Part shown: in pieces, positions 17,031 to 25,441 of the stretch
Layout of the letters: each line of letters begins with the position of its first letter
How positions within the stretch are numbered: the first letter of the stretch is position 1
Assembly: GCA_903848465.1 (NCBI GenBank)
Contig: CAINGK010000122.1
Coordinates: forward strand, 1 to 64,000
DNA: 64,000 nt
Direction: 5' to 3'
Origin: an uncultured Verrucomicrobiota bacterium
GTDB taxonomy: Bacteria; Verrucomicrobiota; Verrucomicrobiia; Verrucomicrobiales; Verrucomicrobiaceae
Position numbers and translations under genes: made by a program
Notes under the pieces: model-generated
The model's database searches: none
What the model saw: the letters and a program-made list of their open reading frames with translations, nothing else
Told to the model about the DNA's origin: nothing

Positions 17031-17720
17031 ATGACCCTCGCTAGCATGGCAGGCACACTGCCTGCCCACCTCATGCCCGAACCGGAAAGGAACGCTCCCA
17101 CCCATGCACCGCAGGCAGACGCCAACGGTGTGGAGGAGTCTGCCGATGAGGAAAGCGTGCGCCTCATGCTGCGCGTCAAAGAGGGCGATGTGAAAGCCTT
17201 CGAGCGCCTGGTGGAAATGCATCAAAGCGCCATCATCGGCACCTGTGTGCGCATGCTGAACAACGTCGATGACGCCCACGACATCGCCCAGCAGGTCTTC
17301 ATTCGTGTCTGGCGGAGCGCCCCGCGCTACGAGGCCACCGCCAAGTTCACCACCTGGCTCTACACCATCACCCGCAACCTCGTCTTCAACGAAACCCGCC
17401 GCCGCTCCCGCCGCAAGGAAGTCAGCATGGAGCAAGAGAACGAGGACGAGCCACCGAAGTACTTTGCCGATCACAGCACACCCGGAGCCGACCACCTCAC
17501 CCAGCAGTCCGAGCTTGAGCAGGCGCTCGACAAAGCCATCGCCGCCCTGCCGGAGAAGCAGCGCATCGCCGTCATCATGCGCCGTCATCAGGACCTGCCA
17601 TACGAAGACATTTGCGCCGTGCTGAAGATGTCCCTGCCCGCCGTGAAGAGCCTGCTCTTCCGCGCCCGCACCGAATTGAGAAAGCACCTCGCCGCATATT
17701 TGGGTGAGGACGTGGAGTGA
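17031..17720 (+). CDS. ECF-type RNA polymerase sigma factor (RpoE/SigE-like)
   Basis: About 229 residues in a sigma-70 region 2/region 4 layout. Region 2 has EGDVKAFERLVEMHQSAIIG, DDAHDIAQQVFIRVWRSAP and the -10 contact FTTWLYTITRNLVFNETRRRSRR. An acidic linker follows, then region 4: ALPEKQRIAVIMRRHQDLPY-EDICAVLKMSLPAVKSLLFRARTELRKHL. The track start is a TTG and is unlikely; ATGs at 17031, 17046 and 17073 all precede the conserved part, and none has a clear ribosome site. No anti-sigma gene follows; the next gene on this strand is the PVC dehydrogenase. Confidence 0.9.
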   Translation: MTLASMAGTLPAHLMPEPERNAPTHAPQADANGVEESADEESVRLMLRVKEGDVKAFERLVEMHQSAIIGTCVRMLNNVDDAHDIAQQVFIRVWRSAPRYEATAKFTTWLYTITRNLVFNETRRRSRRKEVSMEQENEDEPPKYFADHSTPGADHLTQQSELEQALDKAIAALPEKQRIAVIMRRHQDLPYEDICAVLKMSLPAVKSLLFRARTELRKHLAAYLGEDVE

Positions 17721-17761
17721 AAGCTCCGTCCGCACCTCAACAATCAACAATCCTTGTTCAT

Positions 17762-17815
17762 CAATCGTCAATCGCGCATGCCCAGTGTGCTCCAAACCCA
17801 GAGGATTGACGATTG
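17762..17815. repeat. Perfect 12-bp inverted repeat
   Basis: CAATCGTCAATC (17762-17773) and GATTGACGATTG (17804-17815) are perfect complements around a 30-base loop. They lie between the sigma-factor stop and the PVC dehydrogenase start, followed by a T-rich stretch. It may be an attenuator, operator or short palindromic element. Confidence 0.5.
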
Positions 17816-17878
17816 TCGAGCAATCGATTTTTGATTTGAGAAGTTTCCCGCCTCCTTCGCCGTACTCTCCGCCCTCGC

Positions 17879-20800
17879 ATGAAATCTGTCCTGCTCGCCC
17901 TTCTCGCCCCCACGCTGCTGCTCGCCGCTCCGAAGCCGCTGTTCCAATCCAAGCTCATCACGAGCGCCACGCCAAACCACAGCGTGGACATTGATGTTTC
18001 GCTGGAGGGCGCGAAGGAACTCTTCCTCGTCGTCACCGATGGTGGCAACGGCTTCACCGCCGACTGGGCGGACTGGGCTGAGCCACGACTCATCCTGGCC
18101 GATGGCAGCGAGAAAAAGCTCACCGAGATCGAATGGAAATCCGCAGAGGCGGGTTGGAACAGCGTGCGCGTGAATGCCAACGCCGGTGGCACTGAACTGC
18201 GCAGTGCTGGCAAGGCCATCGAGTACGGCATCGGCACGCATGCGAACAGCACCATCGCTTTCAATCTTCCCGCTGGCACCAAGCGCTTCAAAGCCCGTGG
18301 TGCCCTGGATGAAGGCGGCACTAAGCAGGGAAGCGCCAGTGTCGAGTTCCGCGTTTACACCCAAAATCCTGGCCCCATCACCGCCAGTGATACCAGTTCC
18401 CATGATCCGGCGGATGCCGTGGATTCCCTCACCGTGCATCCCGAACTGCTGGTGCAGCTCTTTGCGAGCGAACCGATGATGGCGAGTCCTTCCAGCATCG
18501 ACATCGACCACCGTGGCCGCGTTTGGGTCTGCGAAGTGGTGAACTACCGCAAGCACCTCGGCGAACGCGCTGAGGGCGACCGCATCCTCATTCTCGAAGA
18601 CACGGACGGCGATGCCAAGGCGGACAAATCCACCGTCTTCCACCAGGGCCATGATGTGGACAGCGCCCATGGCATCTGCGTGCTCGGCAACAAGGCTCTC
18701 ATCTCCTGCGGCGACGATGTCTTCTGGCTCATCGACGACAACGGTGACGGCAAGGCCGACCGCAAGGAACTCATGTTCACCCACATCGGCGGCGCGCAGC
18801 ATGACCATGGCATCCACGCCTTCCACTTCGGACCCGATGGCCGCCTCTATTTCAATTTCGGCAACGCCGGCAAGCAGCTCTGCGACAAGGAGGGCAAGCT
18901 CATCACCGACATCCACGGCGTGAAATGCACCAACCAAAACAACCGCCCCTATCAGCAGGGCATGGTCTTCCGCTGCGAACTCGATGGTAGCAACGTCGAA
19001 GTCCTCGCCTGGAACTTCCGCAACAACTGGGAAGTCGCTGTCGATAGCTTTGGCACGCTGTGGCAGTCCGACAATGACGACGACGGCAACAAGGGCGTGC
19101 GCATCAACTACGTCATGGAGTTCGGCAACTACGGCTATTCTGATGAAATGACCGGTGCCGGATGGCAGACCCCGCGCCTGGGCTGGGAAAGCGAAATCCC
19201 GCTGCGCCACTGGCACCTGAACGATCCCGGCGTCATCCCCAACCTGCTGCAAACCGGTGCAGGCAGCCCCACCGGCATGCAGGTCTATGAAGGCGACCTC
19301 CTCCCCAGCATTTTCCACGGCCAGCCTTTGCATTGCGATGCGGGTCCGAACGTCGTCCGTGCTTATGTCACGCAACCCGATGGTGCTGGTTACAAAGCTG
19401 AAATCGTCAACATCCTCGAAGGCACAAAGGACAAATGGTTCCGCCCCAGCGACGTGGCTGTGGCTCCCGATGGCTCCTTGATTGTGGCCGACTGGTATGA
19501 CCCCGGTGTCGGCGGCCATGGCATGGGAGATGTGACGCGTGGGAGATTGTTTCGGGTGACGACGAAGGCGAGTTTGAAGTTTCAGGTTCCAAGTTTCAAG
19601 TTGGACACCGTCGAGGGTGCCGTGGCTGCTTTGAAGTCGCCGAATGAGGAGCAGCGGTATCTTGCGTGGATGGCGCTGAAAGGATTTGGATCAAAGGCCG
19701 AATCTGAACTCTCTAAACTGTTTGGCGATGCAAAAGCAGAGCCGCAGCATCGCGCGAGAGCTTTGTGGATGCTCGCCACATTGAGTACCGACGAAAGCGC
19801 CGGAGGACCGGCGCACTCCAAGACGCTGCCGCGAGACTCGAAAGCCCCCGAAGACGCGAAGCGTCCTGGAGTGCTCCAGCCCTCTGGAGCTTTCGAGCGT
19901 CTCCTGACCTCCGCTCTCACCGACACCGACCCCAACCTCCGCATCACCGCCATCCGCGCCGCCCGCCAGCTCTGGCAGCAGAAACAGCCGGAAAAGCTGC
20001 GGGAGGTGATGACGAAAATGTTTGAAGCCATGGATCCAGACACGGCCTTTGCCGACAATAAGGAGGCTGCAGTGCGCCGTGAGGCGGCAATCGCGTTGCG
20101 GTTTGATGAAAGCGAGGAGGCCAGTCTGCTGTGGGCAGGCTTGTGGATGAATTTGTTCCCCAATGACAAGTTCATGTCTGAAGCCTTGGGCATAGGTGCT
20201 GACCAGAATTGGGAATCCCGGCTTAAAGTATTGTCGGTGCCGCATGTGGAGCCTCGCAGCCAGTTGGCAAGCCTGCAGTTCATCCTAAGAGGCCGGCATG
20301 TGTCCACCATTGAAGGCATTGTTGATATCCTGACTCACTCCGAAGAAGTCTCGTTGGATGCGGCATCTACCGCCTGGGCTGCTCAGCATGAGACCGCGTT
20401 CCTTCGCTCCCTCCAACTCCTCTCCTACAAATACCCCAAGGAGGTTTCCGCCGCCGCGCTCACCATCTTCCACAAAGCAGCTCCCGAAACCGCCCTCGCC
20501 GCCACCGCGCTGCTCTCACGCGACCAGATCAATCAAGACCCCACTGGCAAAGCCCGCCTCGACTCACTGCTGAAACCCGTCATTGGCAAACCAGAATTCG
20601 TCTCCCTCGTCGAGCGCCTGAACCTCACCGGCTTCGAGAAGGAGTTGCTCGATTACATCGTCGCGAATCCCAACGCGCCGGAGTCCGTCAATGCGGCACG
20701 GCTCATCGCCGCGAATCGCGATGGCACGCTGCGCTTCCTCAAAGAGGCGGATGCCGCATCTGCCAAGGCCCTCACCGCCGCGCTGGGGCGTGTGAGCGAC

Positions 20801-21496
20801 CGCGCTTCTGTGGCGGTGCTGAACCAAGCGTTCTGGCCGGAGAAACGTGAGGACGTGCGCCACGTCATCATCGACGCCCTGGCGCTCAGCGGTGAAGGCG
20901 GACGCGCCATTCTCAAGTGGCAGGGCGAAGGCAAGCTGCCCGCTGAATTCAAAGACCAGGCCGCGCTGGCGCTCAGCCGCAGCACGGATGCCGGACTGCG
21001 GAGCGAGGCCGCCAAGGTGCTCCCCTTGCCTGCCGCGCAAGGTTTGGAAAACTTCCCCAAGCTGCCTGAACTCGTGAAGCTCAAAGGCGATGCCGCCAAA
21101 GGTCAGCCGATGTTCATGCAGGCGGGTTGCATTGCCTGCCACCGCGTCAAAGGCCAGTTCATCGACTTCGGTCCCGACCTCTCACAGATCGGTGCCAAAC
21201 TCTCCGCCGAAGGCCTCTTCACCGCCATCCTGTACCCGAGCGCTGCCATCGAGCACAGCTTTGTCGGCCAGCAGGTCACCACCAAAGAAGGCCAGACCAT
21301 CACGGGCTACCCGATCAGCGAAACCGATGCTGAATTGACCCTGCGCATTGCAGGTGGCGCGGCCACGCCCGTCAAGAAGTCGAGCATTGTTAAGAAGGAA
21401 GAGATGAAGCAGTCGCTCATGCCGCCGGGGCTTGCTGGAGCCATTGGGCCCCAGGGTCTCGCCGACCTCGTGGCATGGCTGCAGACGCTGAAGTAG
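17879..21496 (+). CDS. PVC-type membrane-bound dehydrogenase with C-terminal cytochrome c
   Basis: A 1205-residue exported protein. A signal peptide (MKSVLLALLAPTLLLAAP) is followed by an NPCBM-like domain (about 25-165; EYGIGTHANSTIAFNLP), a beta-propeller dehydrogenase domain (about 180-565; GRVWVCEVVNYRKH, GDGKADRKELMFTHIGGAQHDHG), helical HEAT-like repeats (about 575-1050) and a cytochrome c domain with the haem motif CIACHR near residue 1080 and a distal MPPGL methionine. It probably oxidises a carbohydrate-related substrate and passes electrons through its haem. This architecture is abundant in Planctomycetota and Verrucomicrobiota; substrates are mostly unknown. Two stretches within the HEAT region (about 565-575 and 645-675) look like in-frame repeat insertions. 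Confidence 0.88.
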   Translation: MKSVLLALLAPTLLLAAPKPLFQSKLITSATPNHSVDIDVSLEGAKELFLVVTDGGNGFTADWADWAEPRLILADGSEKKLTEIEWKSAEAGWNSVRVNANAGGTELRSAGKAIEYGIGTHANSTIAFNLPAGTKRFKARGALDEGGTKQGSASVEFRVYTQNPGPITASDTSSHDPADAVDSLTVHPELLVQLFASEPMMASPSSIDIDHRGRVWVCEVVNYRKHLGERAEGDRILILEDTDGDAKADKSTVFHQGHDVDSAHGICVLGNKALISCGDDVFWLIDDNGDGKADRKELMFTHIGGAQHDHGIHAFHFGPDGRLYFNFGNAGKQLCDKEGKLITDIHGVKCTNQNNRPYQQGMVFRCELDGSNVEVLAWNFRNNWEVAVDSFGTLWQSDNDDDGNKGVRINYVMEFGNYGYSDEMTGAGWQTPRLGWESEIPLRHWHLNDPGVIPNLLQTGAGSPTGMQVYEGDLLPSIFHGQPLHCDAGPNVVRAYVTQPDGAGYKAEIVNILEGTKDKWFRPSDVAVAPDGSLIVADWYDPGVGGHGMGDVTRGRLFRVTTKASLKFQVPSFKLDTVEGAVAALKSPNEEQRYLAWMALKGFGSKAESELSKLFGDAKAEPQHRARALWMLATLSTDESAGGPAHSKTLPRDSKAPEDAKRPGVLQPSGAFERLLTSALTDTDPNLRITAIRAARQLWQQKQPEKLREVMTKMFEAMDPDTAFADNKEAAVRREAAIALRFDESEEASLLWAGLWMNLFPNDKFMSEALGIGADQNWESRLKVLSVPHVEPRSQLASLQFILRGRHVSTIEGIVDILTHSEEVSLDAASTAWAAQHETAFLRSLQLLSYKYPKEVSAAALTIFHKAAPETALAATALLSRDQINQDPTGKARLDSLLKPVIGKPEFVSLVERLNLTGFEKELLDYIVANPNAPESVNAARLIAANRDGTLRFLKEADAASAKALTAALGRVSDRASVAVLNQAFWPEKREDVRHVIIDALALSGEGGRAILKWQGEGKLPAEFKDQAALALSRSTDAGLRSEAAKVLPLPAAQGLENFPKLPELVKLKGDAAKGQPMFMQAGCIACHRVKGQFIDFGPDLSQIGAKLSAEGLFTAILYPSAAIEHSFVGQQVTTKEGQTITGYPISETDAELTLRIAGGAATPVKKSSIVKKEEMKQSLMPPGLAGAIGPQGLADLVAWLQTLK
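19571..19606 (+). repeat. In-frame GTTTCAAG-type short repeat inside the PVC dehydrogenase
   Basis: AGTTTGAAGTTTCAGGTTCCAAGTTTCAAGTTGG is a run of near-repeats of (G)TTTCAAG/GTTTCAGG encoding SLKFQVPSFKL. It sits at the junction between the propeller and the helical repeats, where an extra peptide would be tolerated. Its composition differs from the GC-rich surroundings. Confidence 0.5.
19811..19901 (+). repeat. In-frame palindromic insertion inside the PVC dehydrogenase
   Basis: GCACTCCAAGACGCTGCCGCG (19813 onward) matches the terminal repeat of family R2 (GCACTCCAAGACGCTGTCGCG). It is mirrored by CGTCCTGGAGTGC at 19862, and CTCGAAAGC (19837) is mirrored by GCTTTCGAG (19891), so the segment folds on itself. 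It is read in frame as a low-complexity peptide (HSKTLPRDSKAPEDAKRPG) between two helical repeats. Confidence 0.6.
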
Positions 21497-21500
21497 TAGG

Positions 21501-21800
21501 CCCAGAGCTAACGCGAGCGCGAAGCGTCTTGGAGTGCGTGCGGCAAGCTTGGCGCGACGCCGCTTTCGCAGGCTGGAGGGTGGGGTAAAGTGAAGGAGCG
21601 CTCTCCACCACGCGAAAGAGCTGCCGTTTTCGCAGGCCGGACAGCGTGCTGAGGCCTCAGAGCATTCGATACCCCGCAAAAGCGGTGCCGCCGATGCAGG
21701 CTTGCGCCATGCATCTCTGTCACCGCACTCCAAGACGCTGTCGCGCTCGCGTGAGCGCTGGAGCTTCCCGCCGCGCTCTTTAGCTCTCTACTGCACGGTC
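21501..21800 (+). repeat. MITE-like repeat family R2, copy 2
   Basis: Left terminus ACGCGAGCGCGAAGCGTCTTGGAGTGCG and right terminus CGCACTCCAAGACGCTGTCGCGCTCGCGT are inverted repeats of nearly 30 bp, extending imperfectly outward (CCCAGAGCT and AGCGCTGGAG). The interior carries several CGCTTTCGCAGG and GCGAAAGCGG palindromic halves. The element lies between the convergent PVC dehydrogenase and L,D-transpeptidase genes. Similarity to copy 3 continues on the right through CCGCGCTCTTTAG to about 21800. No transposase is encoded. Confidence 0.8.
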
Positions 21801-21811
21801 ACGCCGTGGCA

Positions 21812-22630
21812 TCACTGATCCAAATAAATCGTGCTGCCACGCGGCGGTCTGCGCGACCAGTTAAACATGGAGCCAAATCCTGAAGGCTTGGAGACATTCA
21901 CAACGGCGCGCCGCACGGTTGTTTTGGGTTTATCCTGTGTTTTCGACTCGGCTGCCGCCGCAGCCTTCGCCATTTTGGCAGCACGCTTGGAGTCGCCAGT
22001 AGCCACGTCCATGACTTTGTCCGCCCCGATCGGAATTGCAGACTCCGTGGCCGCGAGAGAGCTTTGGCCCTCAATGACGACCGGTGTTCCCGGCGGCGTC
22101 TCCTTGAAGAAGATGGCGGCCATTTTGGTGGGCAGCCGGATGCAGCCATGCGAGGCCGGATAGCCAGGCAGGTAGCCCTCATGCATGCCGATGCCGCCGA
22201 CGATGCGCATGAAGTAGCGCATGTTGGCTCCCTGATAGGTCGTGCCGGGCGGTGCGTGGTCGGTGCGGCTGTCCACATCCCCCTGCACCACATTGCCTGC
22301 CTTATCCACGAAAGCGCCGAAGATCGAGGAACGATGGTCAATGTCCTTGTCCAGGATGCGGTAGGTCCCCGTCACTGTGCCAGTGCTCTCACGGCCCGAT
22401 GAGATTGGCGAGATTCCGACGCGTTTTTTGTCCCTGAAATACAGCAGGCGCTGCGTGCTCAGATTGATGAAAATCTTCGGTTTCCCCTCAATGCCATCGC
22501 CCCGCCACCAGGCGCGGCTACTGAGCGGATGCTCCCCCTGGTTTGAACTGGAGCAACTGAGGCCGCTCAAGGAGCAGCCCAAAACCAGCAGCCCAGTGCA
22601 AAGGCGAGAGAATGGAGGCCTTGATTTCAT
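21812..22630 (-). CDS. L,D-transpeptidase lipoprotein (YkuD family)
   Basis: About 272 residues from the ATG of MKSRPPFSRL. The N-terminus is a lipoprotein signal ending LSGLSC. The YkuD catalytic domain spans about residues 50-190, with IFINLSTQRLLYF at its start, GTYRILDKD and the catalytic His/Cys motif GYPASHGCIRLP. Such enzymes form 3-3 peptidoglycan crosslinks or attach proteins to the wall. The C-terminal 70 residues are Ala/Lys-rich and end with FNWSRRPPRGSTIYLDQ; this tail is not part of the family fold. It probably acts at the outer membrane or periplasmic face. Confidence 0.9.
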   Translation of the reverse strand: MKSRPPFSRLCTGLLVLGCSLSGLSCSSSNQGEHPLSSRAWWRGDGIEGKPKIFINLSTQRLLYFRDKKRVGISPISSGRESTGTVTGTYRILDKDIDHRSSIFGAFVDKAGNVVQGDVDSRTDHAPPGTTYQGANMRYFMRIVGGIGMHEGYLPGYPASHGCIRLPTKMAAIFFKETPPGTPVVIEGQSSLAATESAIPIGADKVMDVATGDSKRAAKMAKAAAAAESKTQDKPKTTVRRAVVNVSKPSGFGSMFNWSRRPPRGSTIYLDQ

Positions 22631-22691
22631 GCCGTGGGGAAGTTGCATTTAACGCGCCAATTTACCAACAGGAATTTTCCGCCGCAGCGCA

Positions 22692-23579
22692 TCAGGCATA
22701 CGTCACCGGGGTGCCGGTGCTGTTGGCCAGCGCCTTGAAGCGTTTCGTCAGCTCCTGCGTGAGCTTGCCGGGTGTGCCGTCGCCGATGGCGCGGCGGTCA
22801 TATTTCACGGCAGGGATGACTTCTGCGGCGGTGCCGGTGAGGAAGCATTCGTCGGCGGTGTAAATGTCAAAACGCGTCATGACGGACTCGATGCAGGGCT
22901 GGCCCATCTCTGCGAGGATTTCCATGACGGCACGGCGGGTGATGCCGTCCAGCGCGCCCGAGGAGATCGGCGGCGTGGAGACCTTGCCGTTCTTCACGAT
23001 GAAGACGTTGTCGCCGGTGCATTCGGAGACGAAGCCCTGATCGTTGAGCATGATGCCTTCGTCACATCCGGCCTGCAGACACTCGATCTTGGCCATGATG
23101 TTGTTGAGGTAGTTCAGGCTCTTGACCTGGGGGCTGAGGGCAGCGGAATTCGGACGGCGCGTGCCGCAGGTGATGAGCTCCAGGCCCTTTTCATAACGCT
23201 CTGCCGGATAGAGCGTGATGCTGCTGGCGATGACGATCACACTCGCCTTCGGGCACTGATAGGGATTCAAGCCGAGCGAGCCGACGCCGCGCGTGATGAC
23301 GAGACGGATGTAGCCGTCGCGCAGGTTGTTTGCGGCCACGGTGTCGAGAGTGGCTTTTTCCATTTCCTCAAAGGTGATTGGAATGGTCAGGCAGATCGCC
23401 TTGGCGCAGTCGTAGAGGCGGTGCAAATGCTCCGTCAGGCGGAAGACGCGGCCATTGTAAATGCGGATGCCTTCAAATACGCCATCACCGTACAGCAGGC
23501 CGTGGTCGAAGACGGAGATCTTCGCCTCGGATTCGGGGACGAGCTTGCCATCAAGGTAAATGAGGAGATTTGCGGACAT
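22692..23579 (-). CDS. ilvE: Branched-chain amino acid aminotransferase (class IV)
   Basis: About 295 residues from the ATG of MSANLLIYLDGKLV; the track start adds six unsupported residues. A fold-type IV PLP aminotransferase: SVFDHGLLYGDGVFEGIR near the N-terminus, YIRLVITRG, the PLP lysine in QVKSLNYLNN, GFVSECTGDNVFIVKNG and the late ECFLTGTAAEVIPAV. It should interconvert Leu/Ile/Val with their 2-oxoacids. D-amino acid aminotransferase or 4-amino-4-deoxychorismate lyase relatives share these motifs, but the EGIR and GTAAEV features favour IlvE. It is divergent from lsrF. Confidence 0.88.
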   Translation of the reverse strand: MSANLLIYLDGKLVPESEAKISVFDHGLLYGDGVFEGIRIYNGRVFRLTEHLHRLYDCAKAICLTIPITFEEMEKATLDTVAANNLRDGYIRLVITRGVGSLGLNPYQCPKASVIVIASSITLYPAERYEKGLELITCGTRRPNSAALSPQVKSLNYLNNIMAKIECLQAGCDEGIMLNDQGFVSECTGDNVFIVKNGKVSTPPISSGALDGITRRAVMEILAEMGQPCIESVMTRFDIYTADECFLTGTAAEVIPAVKYDRRAIGDGTPGKLTQELTKRFKALANSTGTPVTYA

Positions 23580-23692
23580 GGGGCGCGTAGAATCCACAGG
23601 AGGCAGGGTTTTGCAAGCTCTGGCAATGTGCTTGCGCAGAACCGATTCGCGCTCATCCTGCGCGCCCGTTTAACCCGCACCCCAGAAACACC

Positions 23693-24643
23693 ATGGCCGA
23701 CATCCAAACCAGCGCTGCAGACAAGAAGGAAAAGGAATTCTTCACCGACGTCCCCCAGGAGGCCCCCGGCTTCTTCCTCAAGGGCTGCCACCAGTATGAC
23801 TGGGGCCTCAAAAACCGCCTCGCCAAGGTCTTCAATCCCAAGGACGGCCGCACCGTCATGCTCGCCTTTGACCACGGCTACTTCCAAGGCCCGACCACCG
23901 GCCTGGAGCGCGTGGACCAGACCATCCTCCCCCTCGCCCCCTACGCCGACTGCCTCATGCTCACCCGTGGCATTCAGCGCTCCGTCATTCCTGCCTCCAC
24001 CACCAAGGCCATCGCCCTGCGCGCCTCCGGCGGCACCTCGATGATCAGCCCCATGGAAGAGTGGGAAGGCGAGATCGACGGCAAGAAGGCCAAGTTTGGT
24101 CGCCCCGGCTTTGAGCCTCTCTCCAACGAAAGCACCGCGCTCAACATCGAAGAAGCCATCCGCCTCAACGCCAGCGTGCTGGCTGTGCAGGTCTTCATCG
24201 GCAGCGCGTATGAGCGCCAGTCGCTGAAGAACCTCACCGACCTCGTCGATGCCGCCAGCCGCTACGGCATCGCCGTCATGGGCGTGACCGCCGTGGGCCG
24301 TGCGATGGCCCGCACGCCACAGTACTTCCGTCTGGCCACCCGCATCATGGCGGAACTCGGCGCGAACGTGGTGAAGTGCTACTACACCGACACCGAATTT
24401 GACACGGTGACGAGCTGCTGCCCGGTGCCGATCGTGATCGCCGGTGGCAAAAAGCTGCCAGAACTCGACGCGCTGCAGATGTGTGCCAACGCCATTGCGC
24501 AGGGTGCCAGCGGCGTGGACATGGGCCGCAACATTTTCCAAAGCGATGCACCTGTGGCAATGATGCAGGCGGTGCAAGGCGTCGTCCACGGCGGCCTCAG
24601 CGCCGAGCAGGGCTTCGCGTTGTACAACGACCTCAAGAAATAA
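23693..24643 (+). CDS. lsrF: LsrF-type aldolase/thiolase (DeoC/LacD superfamily)
   Basis: A 316-residue class I aldolase-fold enzyme. GLKNRLAKVFNPKDGRTVML, AFDHGYFQGPTTGLERVD and LTRGIQRSVIPA closely match LsrF, the 3-hydroxy-5-phosphonooxypentane-2,4-dione thiolase of AI-2 degradation. The Schiff-base Lys is expected in GANVVKCYYT and the phosphate-binding end in GASGVDMGRNIFQ. No other lsr gene is nearby, so an AI-2 role is not supported by context; a related aldolase role in sugar-phosphate metabolism is possible. A palindromic terminator-like element lies 32 bases after the stop. Confidence 0.82.
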   Translation: MADIQTSAADKKEKEFFTDVPQEAPGFFLKGCHQYDWGLKNRLAKVFNPKDGRTVMLAFDHGYFQGPTTGLERVDQTILPLAPYADCLMLTRGIQRSVIPASTTKAIALRASGGTSMISPMEEWEGEIDGKKAKFGRPGFEPLSNESTALNIEEAIRLNASVLAVQVFIGSAYERQSLKNLTDLVDAASRYGIAVMGVTAVGRAMARTPQYFRLATRIMAELGANVVKCYYTDTEFDTVTSCCPVPIVIAGGKKLPELDALQMCANAIAQGASGVDMGRNIFQSDAPVAMMQAVQGVVHGGLSAEQGFALYNDLKK

Positions 24644-24674
24644 GAGCCTGCAGTCCGAACGCGTTCACAGGAGG

Positions 24675-24700
24675 GGGGATCATCTTGATCCCCTTTCTTT
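24675..24700 (+). terminator. GGGGATCATCTTGATCCCC palindrome with T-rich tail
   Basis: GGGGATCA-TCT-TGATCCCC is a perfect 8-bp stem with a 3-base loop, followed by TTTCTTT, just after lsrF. It is shaped like an intrinsic terminator. The same palindrome recurs at 25442, 25494, 37055 and 37094, so it also belongs to a dispersed repeat family. Confidence 0.6.
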
Positions 24701-24890
24701 GTGCGCAGATGCGCAGACCTGTTGAAAATCACAAAGACCTTGCGTGCCAATCAACCTTTTGAGTACCTTTGTGCATTATGGAAACAAAACCGTCGGCTAT
24801 CAAGGCGTTGGGACAAAGCCGGCAATTTTGTTTACCATCCACCTGTTAGGCGATTCCTCGCGTCCCTAGTAACGAAAGCCAATCAATGCG

Positions 24891-25256
24891 ATGCCTTCCG
24901 AGCCAACAGTTCTTATCCACGGCGACGCGTGGAAGTGTGCCGATATCGCCGACCAGATTGCAGCGTGTCGCACACATACTTGGCGGCGCGAGCACTGGCA
25001 GCGGCGTCCAGCGCTTGTCCATCGCGTCGGAGGCACCGTGGCGCTTTATCACGGCCAGACTTTCGACCCCGCCAAGATTGACCTCGTGCCGTACGGTTGG
25101 AGTCACGACCATTGCGCCATCTGCTGGTGGACACTTCACGACTCAGGCAGCGACGAGGAGCTCATTGGCTACACCGACGAGCGCGGCGATTGGGTCTGTG
25201 CCGAGTGCTACCAACAGTTTCTCGACACCAACTCCAATGCGACCGGAAACGCCTAA
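24891..25256 (+). CDS. Hypothetical protein with two CxxC motifs
   Basis: A 121-residue protein I cannot name. The C-terminal half holds paired cysteines (HDHCAICWW and WVCAECYQQF), suggesting a small zinc-binding site; the N-terminal half is rich in His, Trp and Arg (CRTHTWRREHWQRRP). It is the only ORF in the cassette-like segment, and its stop codon TAA lies inside the attC-like site's first core motif (GCCTAAC), as is usual for cassette genes. No ribosome site is evident before the ATG, and the gene probably relies on an outside promoter. Confidence 0.6.
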   Translation: MPSEPTVLIHGDAWKCADIADQIAACRTHTWRREHWQRRPALVHRVGGTVALYHGQTFDPAKIDLVPYGWSHDHCAICWWTLHDSGSDEELIGYTDERGDWVCAECYQQFLDTNSNATGNA

Positions 25257-25374
25257 CCAAGCGCTGCAGAGAACAGCTCCGTGCGTCACGGCTGCTGCTT
25301 CCGCCACCGCCTTTCCGCCCACCACGTAGCTACCGCGCCGCACTCCACTGTCTCTGAGCTTTGGGTCGTTAGCG
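25251..25374 (+). other. attC-like recombination site
   Basis: The left end GCCTAACCAAGCGCTGCAGA and the right end TCTGAGCTTTGGGTCGTTAGCG pair imperfectly, with the outer cores (R''/R') GCCTAAC and GTTAGCG and the inner L''/L' parts CAAGCGCTG and GAGCTTTG. A variable centre of about 80 bases separates them, and the total length of 124 bp fits attC sites. The site has not been tested for recombination. Confidence 0.55.
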
Positions 25375-25441
25375 CCAAAGACGCGAGGCTGAGACCAGAC
25401 CATTTACCAGACGTTTACAGCTATTGGTCTCACTGTTGAGC

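Larger units (their letters stand above)
24845..25374 (+). mobile_element. Integron-like gene cassette (solitary)
   Basis: The segment begins with GTTAGGC (24845-24851), the core-site motif of integron recombination sites. It holds one ORF (24891-25256) in the usual orientation and ends in a 124-bp attC-like site finishing GTTAGCG. This is the layout of one promoterless cassette. No integron integrase gene is in the window, so this would be an isolated cassette or the end of a cluster without integrase. Palindromes of the GGGATC family lie on both sides. Confidence 0.55.

Noticed and set aside
17768-19519. 583-residue minus-strand ORF
   Set aside because: Antisense shadow of the PVC dehydrogenase; the plus frame has domains and a haem motif, while this frame has no recognisable motif and arises from codon bias.
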